Below, piece after piece: positions 1 through 9,234 of a stretch of DNA of 62,750 bases. The stretch is from an uncultured Lachnospiraceae bacterium (GTDB taxonomy: Bacteria > Bacillota > Clostridia > Lachnospirales > Lachnospiraceae): positions 1-62,750 of the forward strand of contig CAMNDJ010000004.1 in NCBI GenBank assembly GCA_946535225.1, read 5' to 3'. The translations under genes were made by a program, and so were the position numbers. The notes under the pieces were generated by a model. That model ran no database searches and had not been told where the DNA came from. It saw only the letters and a program-made list of their open reading frames with translations. Position 1 is the first letter of the stretch, and every line of letters begins with the position of its first letter.

Positions 1-42
1 CAAATCGCAAAAATGTAAGCAACAAATCGCAAAAATATAAGC
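1..42. repeat. Two tandem 20-22 nt repeats (caaatcgcaaaaatRtaagc) directly upstream of the ABC-F gene
   Basis: caaatcgcaaaaatgtaagc at 1-20 and caaatcgcaaaaatataagc at 23-42; one mismatch; may extend left of the window. Confidence 0.8.
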
Positions 43-43
43 T

Positions 44-2095
44 ATGCAACTATTATCAGTAAATAACATCAATAAATCATATAATGACGAGCACATACTT
101 AGGGATGTGAGCTTCCATCTTAATGAACATGATAAGTGTGCGCTGATCGGCATCAACGGATGCGGCAAGACAACGCTTATCAATATCATCGTGGATAAGC
201 TGATCCGTGTATCGGGAGATGCTTCGTTTGCGGCCAATTTCGCATCCTACGGAGTCAGTGCGGACGACGGAGTCGTAACGATAGCAAAGGACAAGACCGT
301 AGGATATCTTCCGCAGAATGCGGTTATCGACTCTGATAATACCGTTTACGAAGAAGTCCTGGCTGTTAAGAAGCCGTTGCTTGATATGCAGGAGACGTTA
401 CGCACCATGGAAGAGAGTCTTGGTGATCTTGACGGCGACGAACTGACAAAGACTCTTGATAAGTATCACAGACTTAATGATGAATTCGAGCGCCTCGGCG
501 GAAGTATGATCGACAGTGAGGTAAGCGGAACTCTCAAGGGACTGGGATTTACCGAGGGTGATGTTGATACAAAAGTGTCCGTTCTCTCCGGCGGCCAGAA
601 AACCAGGGTTGCACTTGCCAAGCTCCTTGTCGGTTCGCCCGATCTGATCATCCTTGATGAGCCGACCAACCACCTTGATATCGGCTCGATCGAATGGCTT
701 GAAGGATACCTTAGATCATATAAAGGTACGGTACTCATCGTATCTCACGATCGCTATTTCCTTGACAGGATCGTGGATAAGGTGATCGAGATAGAGAACG
801 GTAAAGCAACTGTATATAACGGCAATTACAGCGACTTCTCGGTGCAGAAGGAAGTTAAGCGCATAGCGGCTTTAAATGCCTATATGAACCAGCAGCGTGA
901 TATCGCGCATCAACAGGCCGTCATCGATAAGCTTAGATCGTTCAACAGGGAGAAATCCGTCAAACGTGCAGATTCCAGACAGAAGATGCTTGATAAGATC
1001 GATGTCCTTGATAAGCCGACTGAGCTTAATGACAGGATGCAGATCGTGCTCTCGCCGCGCACGGAGAGCGGTAAGGATGTCCTTAAGACAGAGGGTCTTG
1101 CAAAAAAATATGACGACTTGCTGTTCAGTAACACCGACATCCTCTTAAGACGGGGCGAACACGTAGCGGTGATCGGAGATAACGGTACGGGCAAAACGAC
1201 ACTTCTTAAGATAATAACGGGGAATGTGTTGCCCGACAGCGGTAATGTGATAATGGGAGCCAACGTGACGGTCGGATATTATGATCAGGAACACCATGTG
1301 CTCGATGATGACAAGACGATATTTGATGAGATATCGGATGCATATCCGACGCTTAAAGAGACGGAGATAAGGAATACTTTGGCGGCGTTTCTTTTTACCG
1401 GAGATGACGTATATAAGAAAATAGGCTCTTTGTCGGGAGGTGAGAAGGGCAGAGTTTCCCTTGCTAAACTCATGCTTTCGGAAGCCAATCTGCTCATTTT
1501 GGATGAGCCGACCAACCATCTTGACATGACTTCCAAAGAGATACTTGAGAGTGCGATAAATAATTACACGGGAACTGTTCTCTATGTTAGCCATGACAGG
1601 TATTTCATAAACAGGACGGCGGAGAGGATACTTGAACTTAAAAACTGCAGATTCACCGAGTATTTAGGAGACTATGACTATTATCTGGAAAAATCGCTTG
1701 CTACTGGGGTAAATGCAACGCGCGATGATCATGCGGCGTCAGAGAGCATCAGAACCCGTATGTCCGGAAACGGACATATAAACGATAGATCCGGATCGGC
1801 GGGTAACTATCCTTCGGATAACGGTTATTTAAGCAATAACTCAGGAGCCGAAGATTATAAGGCACAAAAGGCCGCAGCCGCTGAGCTTAGAAAGAAACAG
1901 AAACTGATAGATGAACTGGAGATAAAGATAGCAAGCCTTGAAGATAAACTGTCGGATATCGACAGACAGATTAACGATCCGAAAAACGGTACCGATACGG
2001 AACTGCTCATCAAGCTTCAAAAAGAGAAGGATGAAACAGAGGAGAGCCTACTTGAGACTATGGATGAATGGGAGCGGATCAGCAGCGCGCTTTAG
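44..2095 (+). CDS. ABC-F family ATP-binding protein (two ATPase domains)
   Basis: Two Walker A (GINGCGKTT, GDNGTGKTT) and two signature motifs (LSGGQKTRVALAKLL, LSGGEKGRVSLAKLM), ILDEPTNHLD twice, no TM segments. Confidence 0.95.
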   Translation: MQLLSVNNINKSYNDEHILRDVSFHLNEHDKCALIGINGCGKTTLINIIVDKLIRVSGDASFAANFASYGVSADDGVVTIAKDKTVGYLPQNAVIDSDNTVYEEVLAVKKPLLDMQETLRTMEESLGDLDGDELTKTLDKYHRLNDEFERLGGSMIDSEVSGTLKGLGFTEGDVDTKVSVLSGGQKTRVALAKLLVGSPDLIILDEPTNHLDIGSIEWLEGYLRSYKGTVLIVSHDRYFLDRIVDKVIEIENGKATVYNGNYSDFSVQKEVKRIAALNAYMNQQRDIAHQQAVIDKLRSFNREKSVKRADSRQKMLDKIDVLDKPTELNDRMQIVLSPRTESGKDVLKTEGLAKKYDDLLFSNTDILLRRGEHVAVIGDNGTGKTTLLKIITGNVLPDSGNVIMGANVTVGYYDQEHHVLDDDKTIFDEISDAYPTLKETEIRNTLAAFLFTGDDVYKKIGSLSGGEKGRVSLAKLMLSEANLLILDEPTNHLDMTSKEILESAINNYTGTVLYVSHDRYFINRTAERILELKNCRFTEYLGDYDYYLEKSLATGVNATRDDHAASESIRTRMSGNGHINDRSGSAGNYPSDNGYLSNNSGAEDYKAQKAAAAELRKKQKLIDELEIKIASLEDKLSDIDRQINDPKNGTDTELLIKLQKEKDETEESLLETMDEWERISSAL

Positions 2096-2119
2096 CGCTT
2101 AAAAGCGTTAAAATTTTCT

Positions 2120-2148
2120 TTGACAAATGCCCTGTTTTGGGCTAAGAT
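2120..2148 (+). promoter_or_regulatory. Sigma-A type promoter upstream of aroC
   Basis: TTGACA (2120-2125), 17-bp spacer, TAAGAT (2143-2148). Confidence 0.8.
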
Positions 2149-2156
2149 AGAACAGT

Positions 2157-3245
2157 ATGAAGAACACGTTCGGAAATAATATCACAATCACATTATTCGG
2201 AGAGAGTCACGGCGAAGCGATCGGCTGCGTGTTAGACGGTATGGCGCCGGGGGTTAAGCTTGACTATGAATTCATAGACAGGATGACGGAACTTCGTAAG
2301 CCCAAGGGGAAGATATCGACTTCAAGACATGAAGGTGACAGATACCGCATAGTCAGCGGAGTTTTTAATGACATCACTACCGGTACTCCGATATGTATCA
2401 TGATCGAGAATGAGAATACGAGATCGGGTGATTATGCCGATCTTAAGAAGATACCGCGTCCCGGTCATGCTGATTATACTGCCGGCCTTAAATACCACGG
2501 TTTTCAGGATCACAGAGGTGGCGGGCATTTCAGCGGACGCATAACAGCCCCCGTAGTAGTCGCCGGTGCTATAGCTCTGCAGGCTCTGAATGCAAAGGGA
2601 ATATATATAGGAACTCATATTTCTTCACTTGGCGGTATTAAGGACCGGGATTTTGCCGATTATATTACGGATATAGAGAGTATCTTTGACAGAGAGTTTC
2701 CCGTGCTTGATGATGAGATCGAAGATAAGATGAGGAAGCATATAGAAACTGCGGCATCGGAAGGTGACAGTGTCGGCGGCATATTAAAGACTGCAGTCAC
2801 AGGCTGCCCCGGTGGAGTGGGAGAACCATGGTTTGATACGGTTGAGAGTATGATATCTCATGCCATTTTCTCGATCCCTGCGGTAAAAGGCATTGACTTC
2901 GGTGCGGGATTCGGATTTGCGGATATGAAGGGCAGTGAGGCGAACGATCCGCTTAGGATGAGCGGGAATAACGTTGTAACGTCCACAAATAATAACGGCG
3001 GTATCAACGGCGGTATAACCAACGGAATGCCGATAGAATTCTCGACAGTGATCAAACCCACACCTTCGATATACAAAGAACAGGATACAGTTGACCTTTC
3101 TAAAGGAGAGAATTCAAAGCTTAAGATCCAAGGCCGGCATGACCCTGCGATAATACACAGGGCAGCGATAGTCGTGACCGCGATGACGGCTCTGACCGTA
3201 GCGGATATCCTTGTCACTCATTTCGGTACCGATCATCTGAGATAA
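2157..3245 (+). CDS. aroC: Chorismate synthase
   Basis: GESHGEAIGCVLDGMAPG N-terminus, GGGHFSGRITAPVVVAGA, RHDPAIIHRAAIVVTAMTAL. Confidence 0.97.
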   Translation: MKNTFGNNITITLFGESHGEAIGCVLDGMAPGVKLDYEFIDRMTELRKPKGKISTSRHEGDRYRIVSGVFNDITTGTPICIMIENENTRSGDYADLKKIPRPGHADYTAGLKYHGFQDHRGGGHFSGRITAPVVVAGAIALQALNAKGIYIGTHISSLGGIKDRDFADYITDIESIFDREFPVLDDEIEDKMRKHIETAASEGDSVGGILKTAVTGCPGGVGEPWFDTVESMISHAIFSIPAVKGIDFGAGFGFADMKGSEANDPLRMSGNNVVTSTNNNGGINGGITNGMPIEFSTVIKPTPSIYKEQDTVDLSKGENSKLKIQGRHDPAIIHRAAIVVTAMTALTVADILVTHFGTDHLR

Positions 3246-3248
3246 TTT

Positions 3249-4667
3249 ATGAACTACGGACTGATAGGTGAACATCTGCCGCACAGTTTCTCAGCAGAGA
3301 TACATGGAGAGATAGGCAGATTCACCTCTAATGAATATGAATACGAGATAAAAGAACTGAAGCCTTCTGAAGTAGACGGATTTATGCTAAAGAAGGATTT
3401 CAAAGGGATAAATGTCACTATCCCTTATAAGGAGACCGTGATCCCTTATCTTGATCATATTGATGATGCGGCAAAGGAGATCGGCGCGGTCAATACGATA
3501 GTAGGCAGAGACGGTAAGCTTTTCGGATACAATACGGATTTCTATGGGCTTAAAGATCTGATCCTTCATGCGGGTATCGACCTTAAGGGCAAAAAGGTAC
3601 TGATATTAGGTACCGGCGGCACATCCAAGACAGCAAGATATGTATGTAAGGACTTAGGCGCCGGTAAGATCATAGTTGTGAGCAGAAGCCATAAGAACGC
3701 AAAGGCGACCGGATCGGGCAATGGTTTAATAAATACAGGTGATAAGGGAATTGCCGGGGATCATTTGCCGGATTTGGCGATCTATACCGATTACGACGAA
3801 GTATATCTTAAGCATACTGACGCAGATGTCATCATCAACACGACTCCTGTAGGGATGTATCCTAATGACGGTAAGACGGCTATAGATCCTGACAGATTTG
3901 ACAGACTGACAGGCGTCATAGATGTTATATACAATCCGCTCAAAACCGCGTTCATAAGGCGTGCCGAAAAAAGAAACATCAAATGTGCCGGCGGACTGAG
4001 GATGCTCGTTACACAGGCTGTTTATGCATACTGCCTGTTTATGGATATTCCCCTGTCGGATAAGGAAAATGTAACCGGCTTTACCGGAATATATGACGGA
4101 GACAGTAAGTCTGTCTTATCGGCAAGGTCTGATGAGTCAATAGAAAAGATAGTAGAAAACGTATATGCTAAGATCCGTGCAAACAAGCAGAATATCGTGC
4201 TTATCGGTATGCCGGGCTGCGGCAAGACAACAGTCGGAAGAAGGCTTGCTGATAAATACGGCAAAGAGTTCATCGACACGGATGAGATGATCGTAAATAA
4301 CGAAGGAAGACAGATAACCGATATATTCGCATCTGACGGAGAGGAGTATTTTCGCGACTTAGAGAGCGAAGCGATAGCCTTAGCCTCATCAAAGGGAGGA
4401 CGAGTCATCGCGACCGGCGGCGGTGCGATACTTAGAAACAAAAATGTTGATGCGTTAAGATCAAACGGCTTGCTCATATTCCTTGACAGACCGCTAAACG
4501 ATCTGCTTCCTACTGCAGACAGACCGCTTGCAAGCGACAGGGAAATGATAAAGAAGCGTTATGAAGAACGCTATGATATATACAGATCTGTATGTGACAT
4601 ACGTGTCACCGATACGGATGAGACTGAAGGCAGATATGAACAATATATGGCGAATGCAGTCGGGTAA
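3249..4667 (+). CDS. aroE/aroK: Shikimate dehydrogenase - shikimate kinase fusion
   Basis: N-terminal AroE (GEHLPHSFSAEIH, GAVNTIV, LGTGGTSKTARY); C-terminal AroK (IVLIGMPGCGKTTVGRRLA, DTDEMI, GGGAILR). Confidence 0.95.
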   Translation: MNYGLIGEHLPHSFSAEIHGEIGRFTSNEYEYEIKELKPSEVDGFMLKKDFKGINVTIPYKETVIPYLDHIDDAAKEIGAVNTIVGRDGKLFGYNTDFYGLKDLILHAGIDLKGKKVLILGTGGTSKTARYVCKDLGAGKIIVVSRSHKNAKATGSGNGLINTGDKGIAGDHLPDLAIYTDYDEVYLKHTDADVIINTTPVGMYPNDGKTAIDPDRFDRLTGVIDVIYNPLKTAFIRRAEKRNIKCAGGLRMLVTQAVYAYCLFMDIPLSDKENVTGFTGIYDGDSKSVLSARSDESIEKIVENVYAKIRANKQNIVLIGMPGCGKTTVGRRLADKYGKEFIDTDEMIVNNEGRQITDIFASDGEEYFRDLESEAIALASSKGGRVIATGGGAILRNKNVDALRSNGLLIFLDRPLNDLLPTADRPLASDREMIKKRYEERYDIYRSVCDIRVTDTDETEGRYEQYMANAVG

Positions 4668-4708
4668 GATGATCTGCCTGCATAAGCTGCAGGACATAGG
4701 TGAATAAT

Positions 4709-5143
4709 ATGAATCTTCTAGTGATAAACGGATGCAATATCAATATGATAGGCATAAGGGAACCGGAACTCTACGGTACGGATACATATGATGATCTTGT
4801 GAATATGATAAGAAAGCATGCATCAAAGATCGGTGCAAATATAGAGATCTATCAGTCAAATCACGAAGGCGATCTTGTCGATAAGATCCAGGCGGCATAC
4901 GGTAAATGTGACGGTATAGTCATTAACGCCGGAGCGTATACACATACGTCTCTTGCCATAATGGACGCACTCAAAGCCGTGAGTATACCTGCCATAGAAG
5001 TTCATGTGACAGATCCTGACAGTAGGGAAGAATTCAGAAAGGTCAACTTTATAAGACCCGCCTGTATCCATACGATCAAGGGACATGGATTCAAAGGATA
5101 TATAGAGGCGATAGATTATTTAAAGGATCGTATTTTATCGTAA
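4709..5143 (+). CDS. aroQ: Type II 3-dehydroquinate dehydratase (alternative GTG start at 4700)
   Basis: VINGCNINMIGIREPELYG, YQSNHEGDLVDKIQ, INAGAYTHTSLAIMDAL, IEVHVTDP. Confidence 0.95.
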   Translation: MNLLVINGCNINMIGIREPELYGTDTYDDLVNMIRKHASKIGANIEIYQSNHEGDLVDKIQAAYGKCDGIVINAGAYTHTSLAIMDALKAVSIPAIEVHVTDPDSREEFRKVNFIRPACIHTIKGHGFKGYIEAIDYLKDRILS

Positions 5144-5200
5144 AAGGGATCCGAATGTGCGCGTTGAGGCAGACATGATACATGAGAAAGAACTGAGTAA

Positions 5201-6526
5201 ATGAAAGTAAAGATAATCCCTACACAGTTAAATGATACAGAGCCTGTATTGATACAGGCGCCGCCGTCTAAGAGCATTGCGCACAGGATGCTCATATGTG
5301 CGGCAATAGCAGACGGTGAAAGCAGTATATCGGGACTTGAACTGTCCGAGGATATCAAAGCGACGATCAACTGCCTTAAGGCACTCGGAGCAACGATCGA
5401 ACTTACTGCACAGGAACAGGATGATGCACCCTATGAATTATTCCGCGCGAAAGTCACAGGCATTCGAGGGCTGCATGATAAGGACGATATAACGGATGAA
5501 GAAGACGGGCTTTTAAACAGTGAGATCATAAGGCTTAACTGCAACGAGAGCGGAAGTACTCTTCGCTTCATGATCCCCGTATGCACACTTTTATTCTACA
5601 GGCAGATGCTTAAGGACAATCAGATAGTAAGATTTGAAGGGGCAGGGCGGCTCCTTTCAAGACCACTTGACGTATATGATGAACTCTTTAAGTATACATT
5701 CGTTAATTTCACGCACAATCCTGACTGTGTGGATGTTTCGGGACACCTGCAGGCAGGAGATTACAGGATAGCGGGCAATGTCAGCAGTCAGTTCATAACG
5801 GGCCTTCTGTTAACACTTCCTTCTGTGCCCGGAAGCAGCCGTATCCATATAATCCCTCCGGTTGAGAGCAGACCCTATATAGATATCACGATAGATGTGT
5901 TAAGGCAATTCGGCGTTGAGCTACAGTGGGAGAATGACAATACGATCTTTATCCCCGGAGGTCAGGTCTTAAAACCCGTGAATATGAATATCGAGGGTGA
6001 CTGGTCAAACGGCGCGATCTTATATACTCTGGCGGTATTACAGCGTGACAGGGGCAGGAATGTTATCCTTACAGGCCTGCGAGAAGAGAGCGTTCAGGGT
6101 GATAAGGAATTCCTTAACATGATGGAGAAGATAGATAACGGTGATAAGACGGTAGATATATCAGATTGCCCCGATCTCGGACCGATCCTAATGGCCTATC
6201 TTGCCATGAAGGGCGGCGGAAGGCTTACGGGGACTTCCAGACTCTCGATCAAGGAATCCGACAGGGGCAATGCGATGAAGCAGGAGCTTGAAAAAATGGG
6301 AGCGACTGTGACTGTGGAAGGAAATGACATTTATGTCATATCCGATGACGGGCTCCATGCGCCGAATGCTGTGATAGACAGTCATAACGATCACAGGATC
6401 GCGATGTCGATGGCTGTTCTGTGTTCGGTATACGGTGGCGAGATAGACGGAGCTGAGGCAGTGAATAAGAGCTTTCCGTCATTTTATGAAACACTTAAAA
6501 AGGCAGGTGCTGATATAGTATGTTAG
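5201..6526 (+). CDS. aroA: 3-phosphoshikimate 1-carboxyvinyltransferase (EPSP synthase)
   Basis: PPSKSIAHRMLICAAIA, NESGSTLRFMIP, SSQFITGLLLTLP, DSHNDHRIAMSMAV. Confidence 0.96.
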   Translation: MKVKIIPTQLNDTEPVLIQAPPSKSIAHRMLICAAIADGESSISGLELSEDIKATINCLKALGATIELTAQEQDDAPYELFRAKVTGIRGLHDKDDITDEEDGLLNSEIIRLNCNESGSTLRFMIPVCTLLFYRQMLKDNQIVRFEGAGRLLSRPLDVYDELFKYTFVNFTHNPDCVDVSGHLQAGDYRIAGNVSSQFITGLLLTLPSVPGSSRIHIIPPVESRPYIDITIDVLRQFGVELQWENDNTIFIPGGQVLKPVNMNIEGDWSNGAILYTLAVLQRDRGRNVILTGLREESVQGDKEFLNMMEKIDNGDKTVDISDCPDLGPILMAYLAMKGGGRLTGTSRLSIKESDRGNAMKQELEKMGATVTVEGNDIYVISDDGLHAPNAVIDSHNDHRIAMSMAVLCSVYGGEIDGAEAVNKSFPSFYETLKKAGADIVC

Positions 6527-7389
6527 TCAACAGAGATTGTAATATCCTGATAGTGGGATTGGGACTTATAGGAGGCAGCTACGCCAAGGGCCTTAAAAAG
6601 CTCGGATTTAATGTGTCTGCTCTTGCAAGACGCAGCGAGACTATTGATTATGCCGTTAAGCATGATATCATCGATGAGGGAAGCGCAGACATCGATCCGG
6701 AAATGATAGGCAAAGCCGATATAGTTGTGTTCGCCCTGTACCCCCACGTGTTTAAAGAGTGGATAAGCAAGTACCAGCAGTTTTTTAAGTCCGGCGCCAT
6801 AATAACCGATGTGACGGGTGTCAAGAGCTGTGTCGTATATGACATTCAGGAAATGCTTCGCGATGATGTGGAATTTATTGCGGCTCATCCGATGGCCGGT
6901 AAGGAAGTATACGGTGTGGAAAACGCCGATGAGACCATATTCTACGGCGCCAATTATATCATCGTACCTACCGACAGGAATACTGCCGAGGCTATAGAGA
7001 TATGCAGAGAGATCGCTCTGCTTTTGCAGTTTGGCAGGATCTCGCAGCTAAGTCCCGAAGAACACGATGAGATGATCGGGTTTGTTTCACAGTTGACTCA
7101 CTGTATCGCGATCACGCTCATGAACTGCTCGGATAATGAGAATCTCGTGGATTATGTCGGGGATTCTTTCAGGGATCTTACAAGGATAGCCAGGATCAAC
7201 GAGAATATGTGGAGTGAGCTGTTTCTCCTTAACAAAGGCAGCCTCTTAAATGAAATGGACAGATTCTTAGAGGAGTTTAAGTCGTTAAGAGATGAACTCG
7301 CCATGGAAGATACCGAAGGAATGAAAGAGAAGATGCGCATCTCCACACAAAGAAGAGCGCTGTTTGATAAACCCAAGAAAAAAGTTTGA
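6520..7389 (+). CDS. tyrA: Prephenate dehydrogenase
   Basis: GLGLIGGSYAKGLKKLG Rossmann motif, HPMAGKEVYG, SQLTHCIA. Confidence 0.93.
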   Translation: MLVNRDCNILIVGLGLIGGSYAKGLKKLGFNVSALARRSETIDYAVKHDIIDEGSADIDPEMIGKADIVVFALYPHVFKEWISKYQQFFKSGAIITDVTGVKSCVVYDIQEMLRDDVEFIAAHPMAGKEVYGVENADETIFYGANYIIVPTDRNTAEAIEICREIALLLQFGRISQLSPEEHDEMIGFVSQLTHCIAITLMNCSDNENLVDYVGDSFRDLTRIARINENMWSELFLLNKGSLLNEMDRFLEEFKSLRDELAMEDTEGMKEKMRISTQRRALFDKPKKKV

Positions 7390-7420
7390 TTTGGCCCGTA
7401 AGGGCGGTTCGGAGGAAGTT

Positions 7421-8449
7421 ATGGGAATGTTATTCGAGCGTAAGCTTGCGATACCCAAAGAAGTAAAGGAAATGTATCCGCTCACACCCGAGATGTCGGA
7501 TGTTGTAAAAAAAAGAGCGGAAGAGATAAGAAAGATATTTACGGGTGAAGATGACAGGTTCTTACTGATCATCGGGCCTTGTTCGGCAGACAGGGAAGAC
7601 AGTGTCATAGACTATATCACGAGACTTAAGGGTGTTGCCGATAAGGTTAAGGACAAGATATTTATCATACCCAGAATATATACCAACAAACCGCGTACAA
7701 CGGGTGAGGGCTACAAGGGAATGCTCCATCAGCCGAATCCTGAAGAGAAGCCCGATATGTTCAAGGGAATCGTCGCTATCAGGGAACTGCACATGAGAGC
7801 ACTGGCCGAGACCGGATTCTCCTGTGCGGATGAGATGCTGTATCCGGAGAATCACAGATATCTGGATGATGTTCTGGCCTATGTTGCGGTAGGAGCCAGA
7901 AGTGTAGAGGATCAGCAGCACAGACTGACTGCCAGCGGTGTGGATATACCTGTCGGTATGAAGAATCCCACAAGCGGCGGTTACAGTGTTATGATCAATG
8001 CGATCAAAGCGGCTCAACACGGCCACACATTTATATACAGAGGATGGGAAGTTCATTCTGACGGCAATCCGCTTGCACATGCGATATTAAGAGGTTATGC
8101 GAATAAACACGATCAGGCAATGCCTAATTATCACTACGAGGACCTTATGCTGTTAGAACAGTTCTATTCAGAAGCCGGACTTGTCAATCCGGCTGTCATC
8201 ATAGACTGCAATCATGCAAATTCAGGTAAGAATCCTTTTGAACAGCAGCGTATCGCGATGGAGGTCTTAAACAGCAGATCGTATAACGAGGGACTTCGCA
8301 AGATCGTCAAGGGCCTCATGATAGAGAGCTATATTGAGGACGGCAATCAGAAGATCGGAGAAGGGATATACGGAAAATCCATCACTGATGCATGTCTTGG
8401 CTGGGAAAAATCAGAGCGACTTATACTTGAACTTGCGGACAGATTGTGA
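7421..8449 (+). CDS. aroF: 3-deoxy-7-phosphoheptulonate synthase (class I AroFGH type)
   Basis: LIIGPCSADRED, RIYTNKPRTTGEGYKG, IIDCNHANSGK; ATG at 7421 preceded by ggagg. Confidence 0.95.
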   Translation: MGMLFERKLAIPKEVKEMYPLTPEMSDVVKKRAEEIRKIFTGEDDRFLLIIGPCSADREDSVIDYITRLKGVADKVKDKIFIIPRIYTNKPRTTGEGYKGMLHQPNPEEKPDMFKGIVAIRELHMRALAETGFSCADEMLYPENHRYLDDVLAYVAVGARSVEDQQHRLTASGVDIPVGMKNPTSGGYSVMINAIKAAQHGHTFIYRGWEVHSDGNPLAHAILRGYANKHDQAMPNYHYEDLMLLEQFYSEAGLVNPAVIIDCNHANSGKNPFEQQRIAMEVLNSRSYNEGLRKIVKGLMIESYIEDGNQKIGEGIYGKSITDACLGWEKSERLILELADRL

Positions 8450-8505
8450 TCTTTATATGCGGTTTGGCATATATTGATAAAAAAAACGGATAAAACACAA
8501 CATTT

Positions 8506-8534
8506 TGTGCAATACTTCTTTGTAGTATTGCACA
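8506..8534. repeat. Perfect 11-bp inverted repeat (tgtgcaatact / agtattgcaca), 7-nt loop, upstream of rex
   Basis: Arms 8506-8516 and 8524-8534; followed by tttta, so possible weak terminator of the aro operon or an operator. Confidence 0.7.
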
Positions 8535-8555
8535 TTTTATGTTAAAATATTAACA
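8520..8555 (+). promoter_or_regulatory. rex promoter overlapped by candidate Rex operator TGTTAAAATATTAACA (8540-8555)
   Basis: TTGTAG-N17-TAAAAT (8520-8525, 8543-8548); palindrome TGTTAAnnnnTTAACA matches the Rex-box shape. Confidence 0.75.
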
Positions 8556-8562
8556 GTATGCG

Positions 8563-9210
8563 ATGATAAAGGAGTTACCTTTAAGAATGGATACAAAGAA
8601 TATTTCCCAGGCCGTAATAAGCAGGCTTCCGAGATATTACAGATATCTGGGCGACCTTAAGGATGAAGGTACGGAACGTATATCGAGCGGTGAGCTTTCG
8701 GACATCATGAAAGTAACGGCCAGCCAGATCAGACAGGATTTCAATAATTTCGGCGGTTTCGGTCAACAGGGATACGGCTATAATGTAGAATATCTGTATG
8801 ATGAGATCGGTAAGATACTCGGGCTTAATGAAGCGCATCATCTGATCATAGTGGGTGCGGGCAACTTGGGACGTGCGCTTACCAACTACAGTAATTACGA
8901 GAACAGAGGCTTTATCTTCGAAGGGATATTCGATCACGATCCGTCACTCATCGGCAAGAAGATCGGTGAACTTACCGTCATGCCGATGGATGAACTGGAG
9001 GATTTCATCATAAGCCGTAACATAGACATCGTTGTGATAGCGATACCTAAGACGGGAGCAGTCAGTGTTGCGGACAGAGTGGTGAGATGCGGTATAAAGG
9101 CTATATGGAATTTTGCACATACCGATCTTAATGTTCCTGAAGGAGTCGTGGTGGAGAATGTTCATTTAAGCGACAGCCTGATGAAATTAAGTTATATGTT
9201 AACACAGTGA
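8563..9210 (+). CDS. rex: Redox-sensing transcriptional repressor Rex (start could be ATG 8587)
   Basis: ISQAVISRLPRYYRYLGDL, SQIRQDFNNFGGFGQQGYGYNV, GAGNLGRALTNY. Confidence 0.96.
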   Translation: MIKELPLRMDTKNISQAVISRLPRYYRYLGDLKDEGTERISSGELSDIMKVTASQIRQDFNNFGGFGQQGYGYNVEYLYDEIGKILGLNEAHHLIIVGAGNLGRALTNYSNYENRGFIFEGIFDHDPSLIGKKIGELTVMPMDELEDFIISRNIDIVVIAIPKTGAVSVADRVVRCGIKAIWNFAHTDLNVPEGVVVENVHLSDSLMKLSYMLTQ

Positions 9211-9234
9211 TATACAGTAAAACGGAGATCGCAA

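Noticed and set aside
2090-2118. Terminator agcgcttaaaagcgttaaaatttt after the ABC-F gene
   Set aside because: Stem is about 5 bp with a 2-nt loop; plausible but too weak to list as a feature
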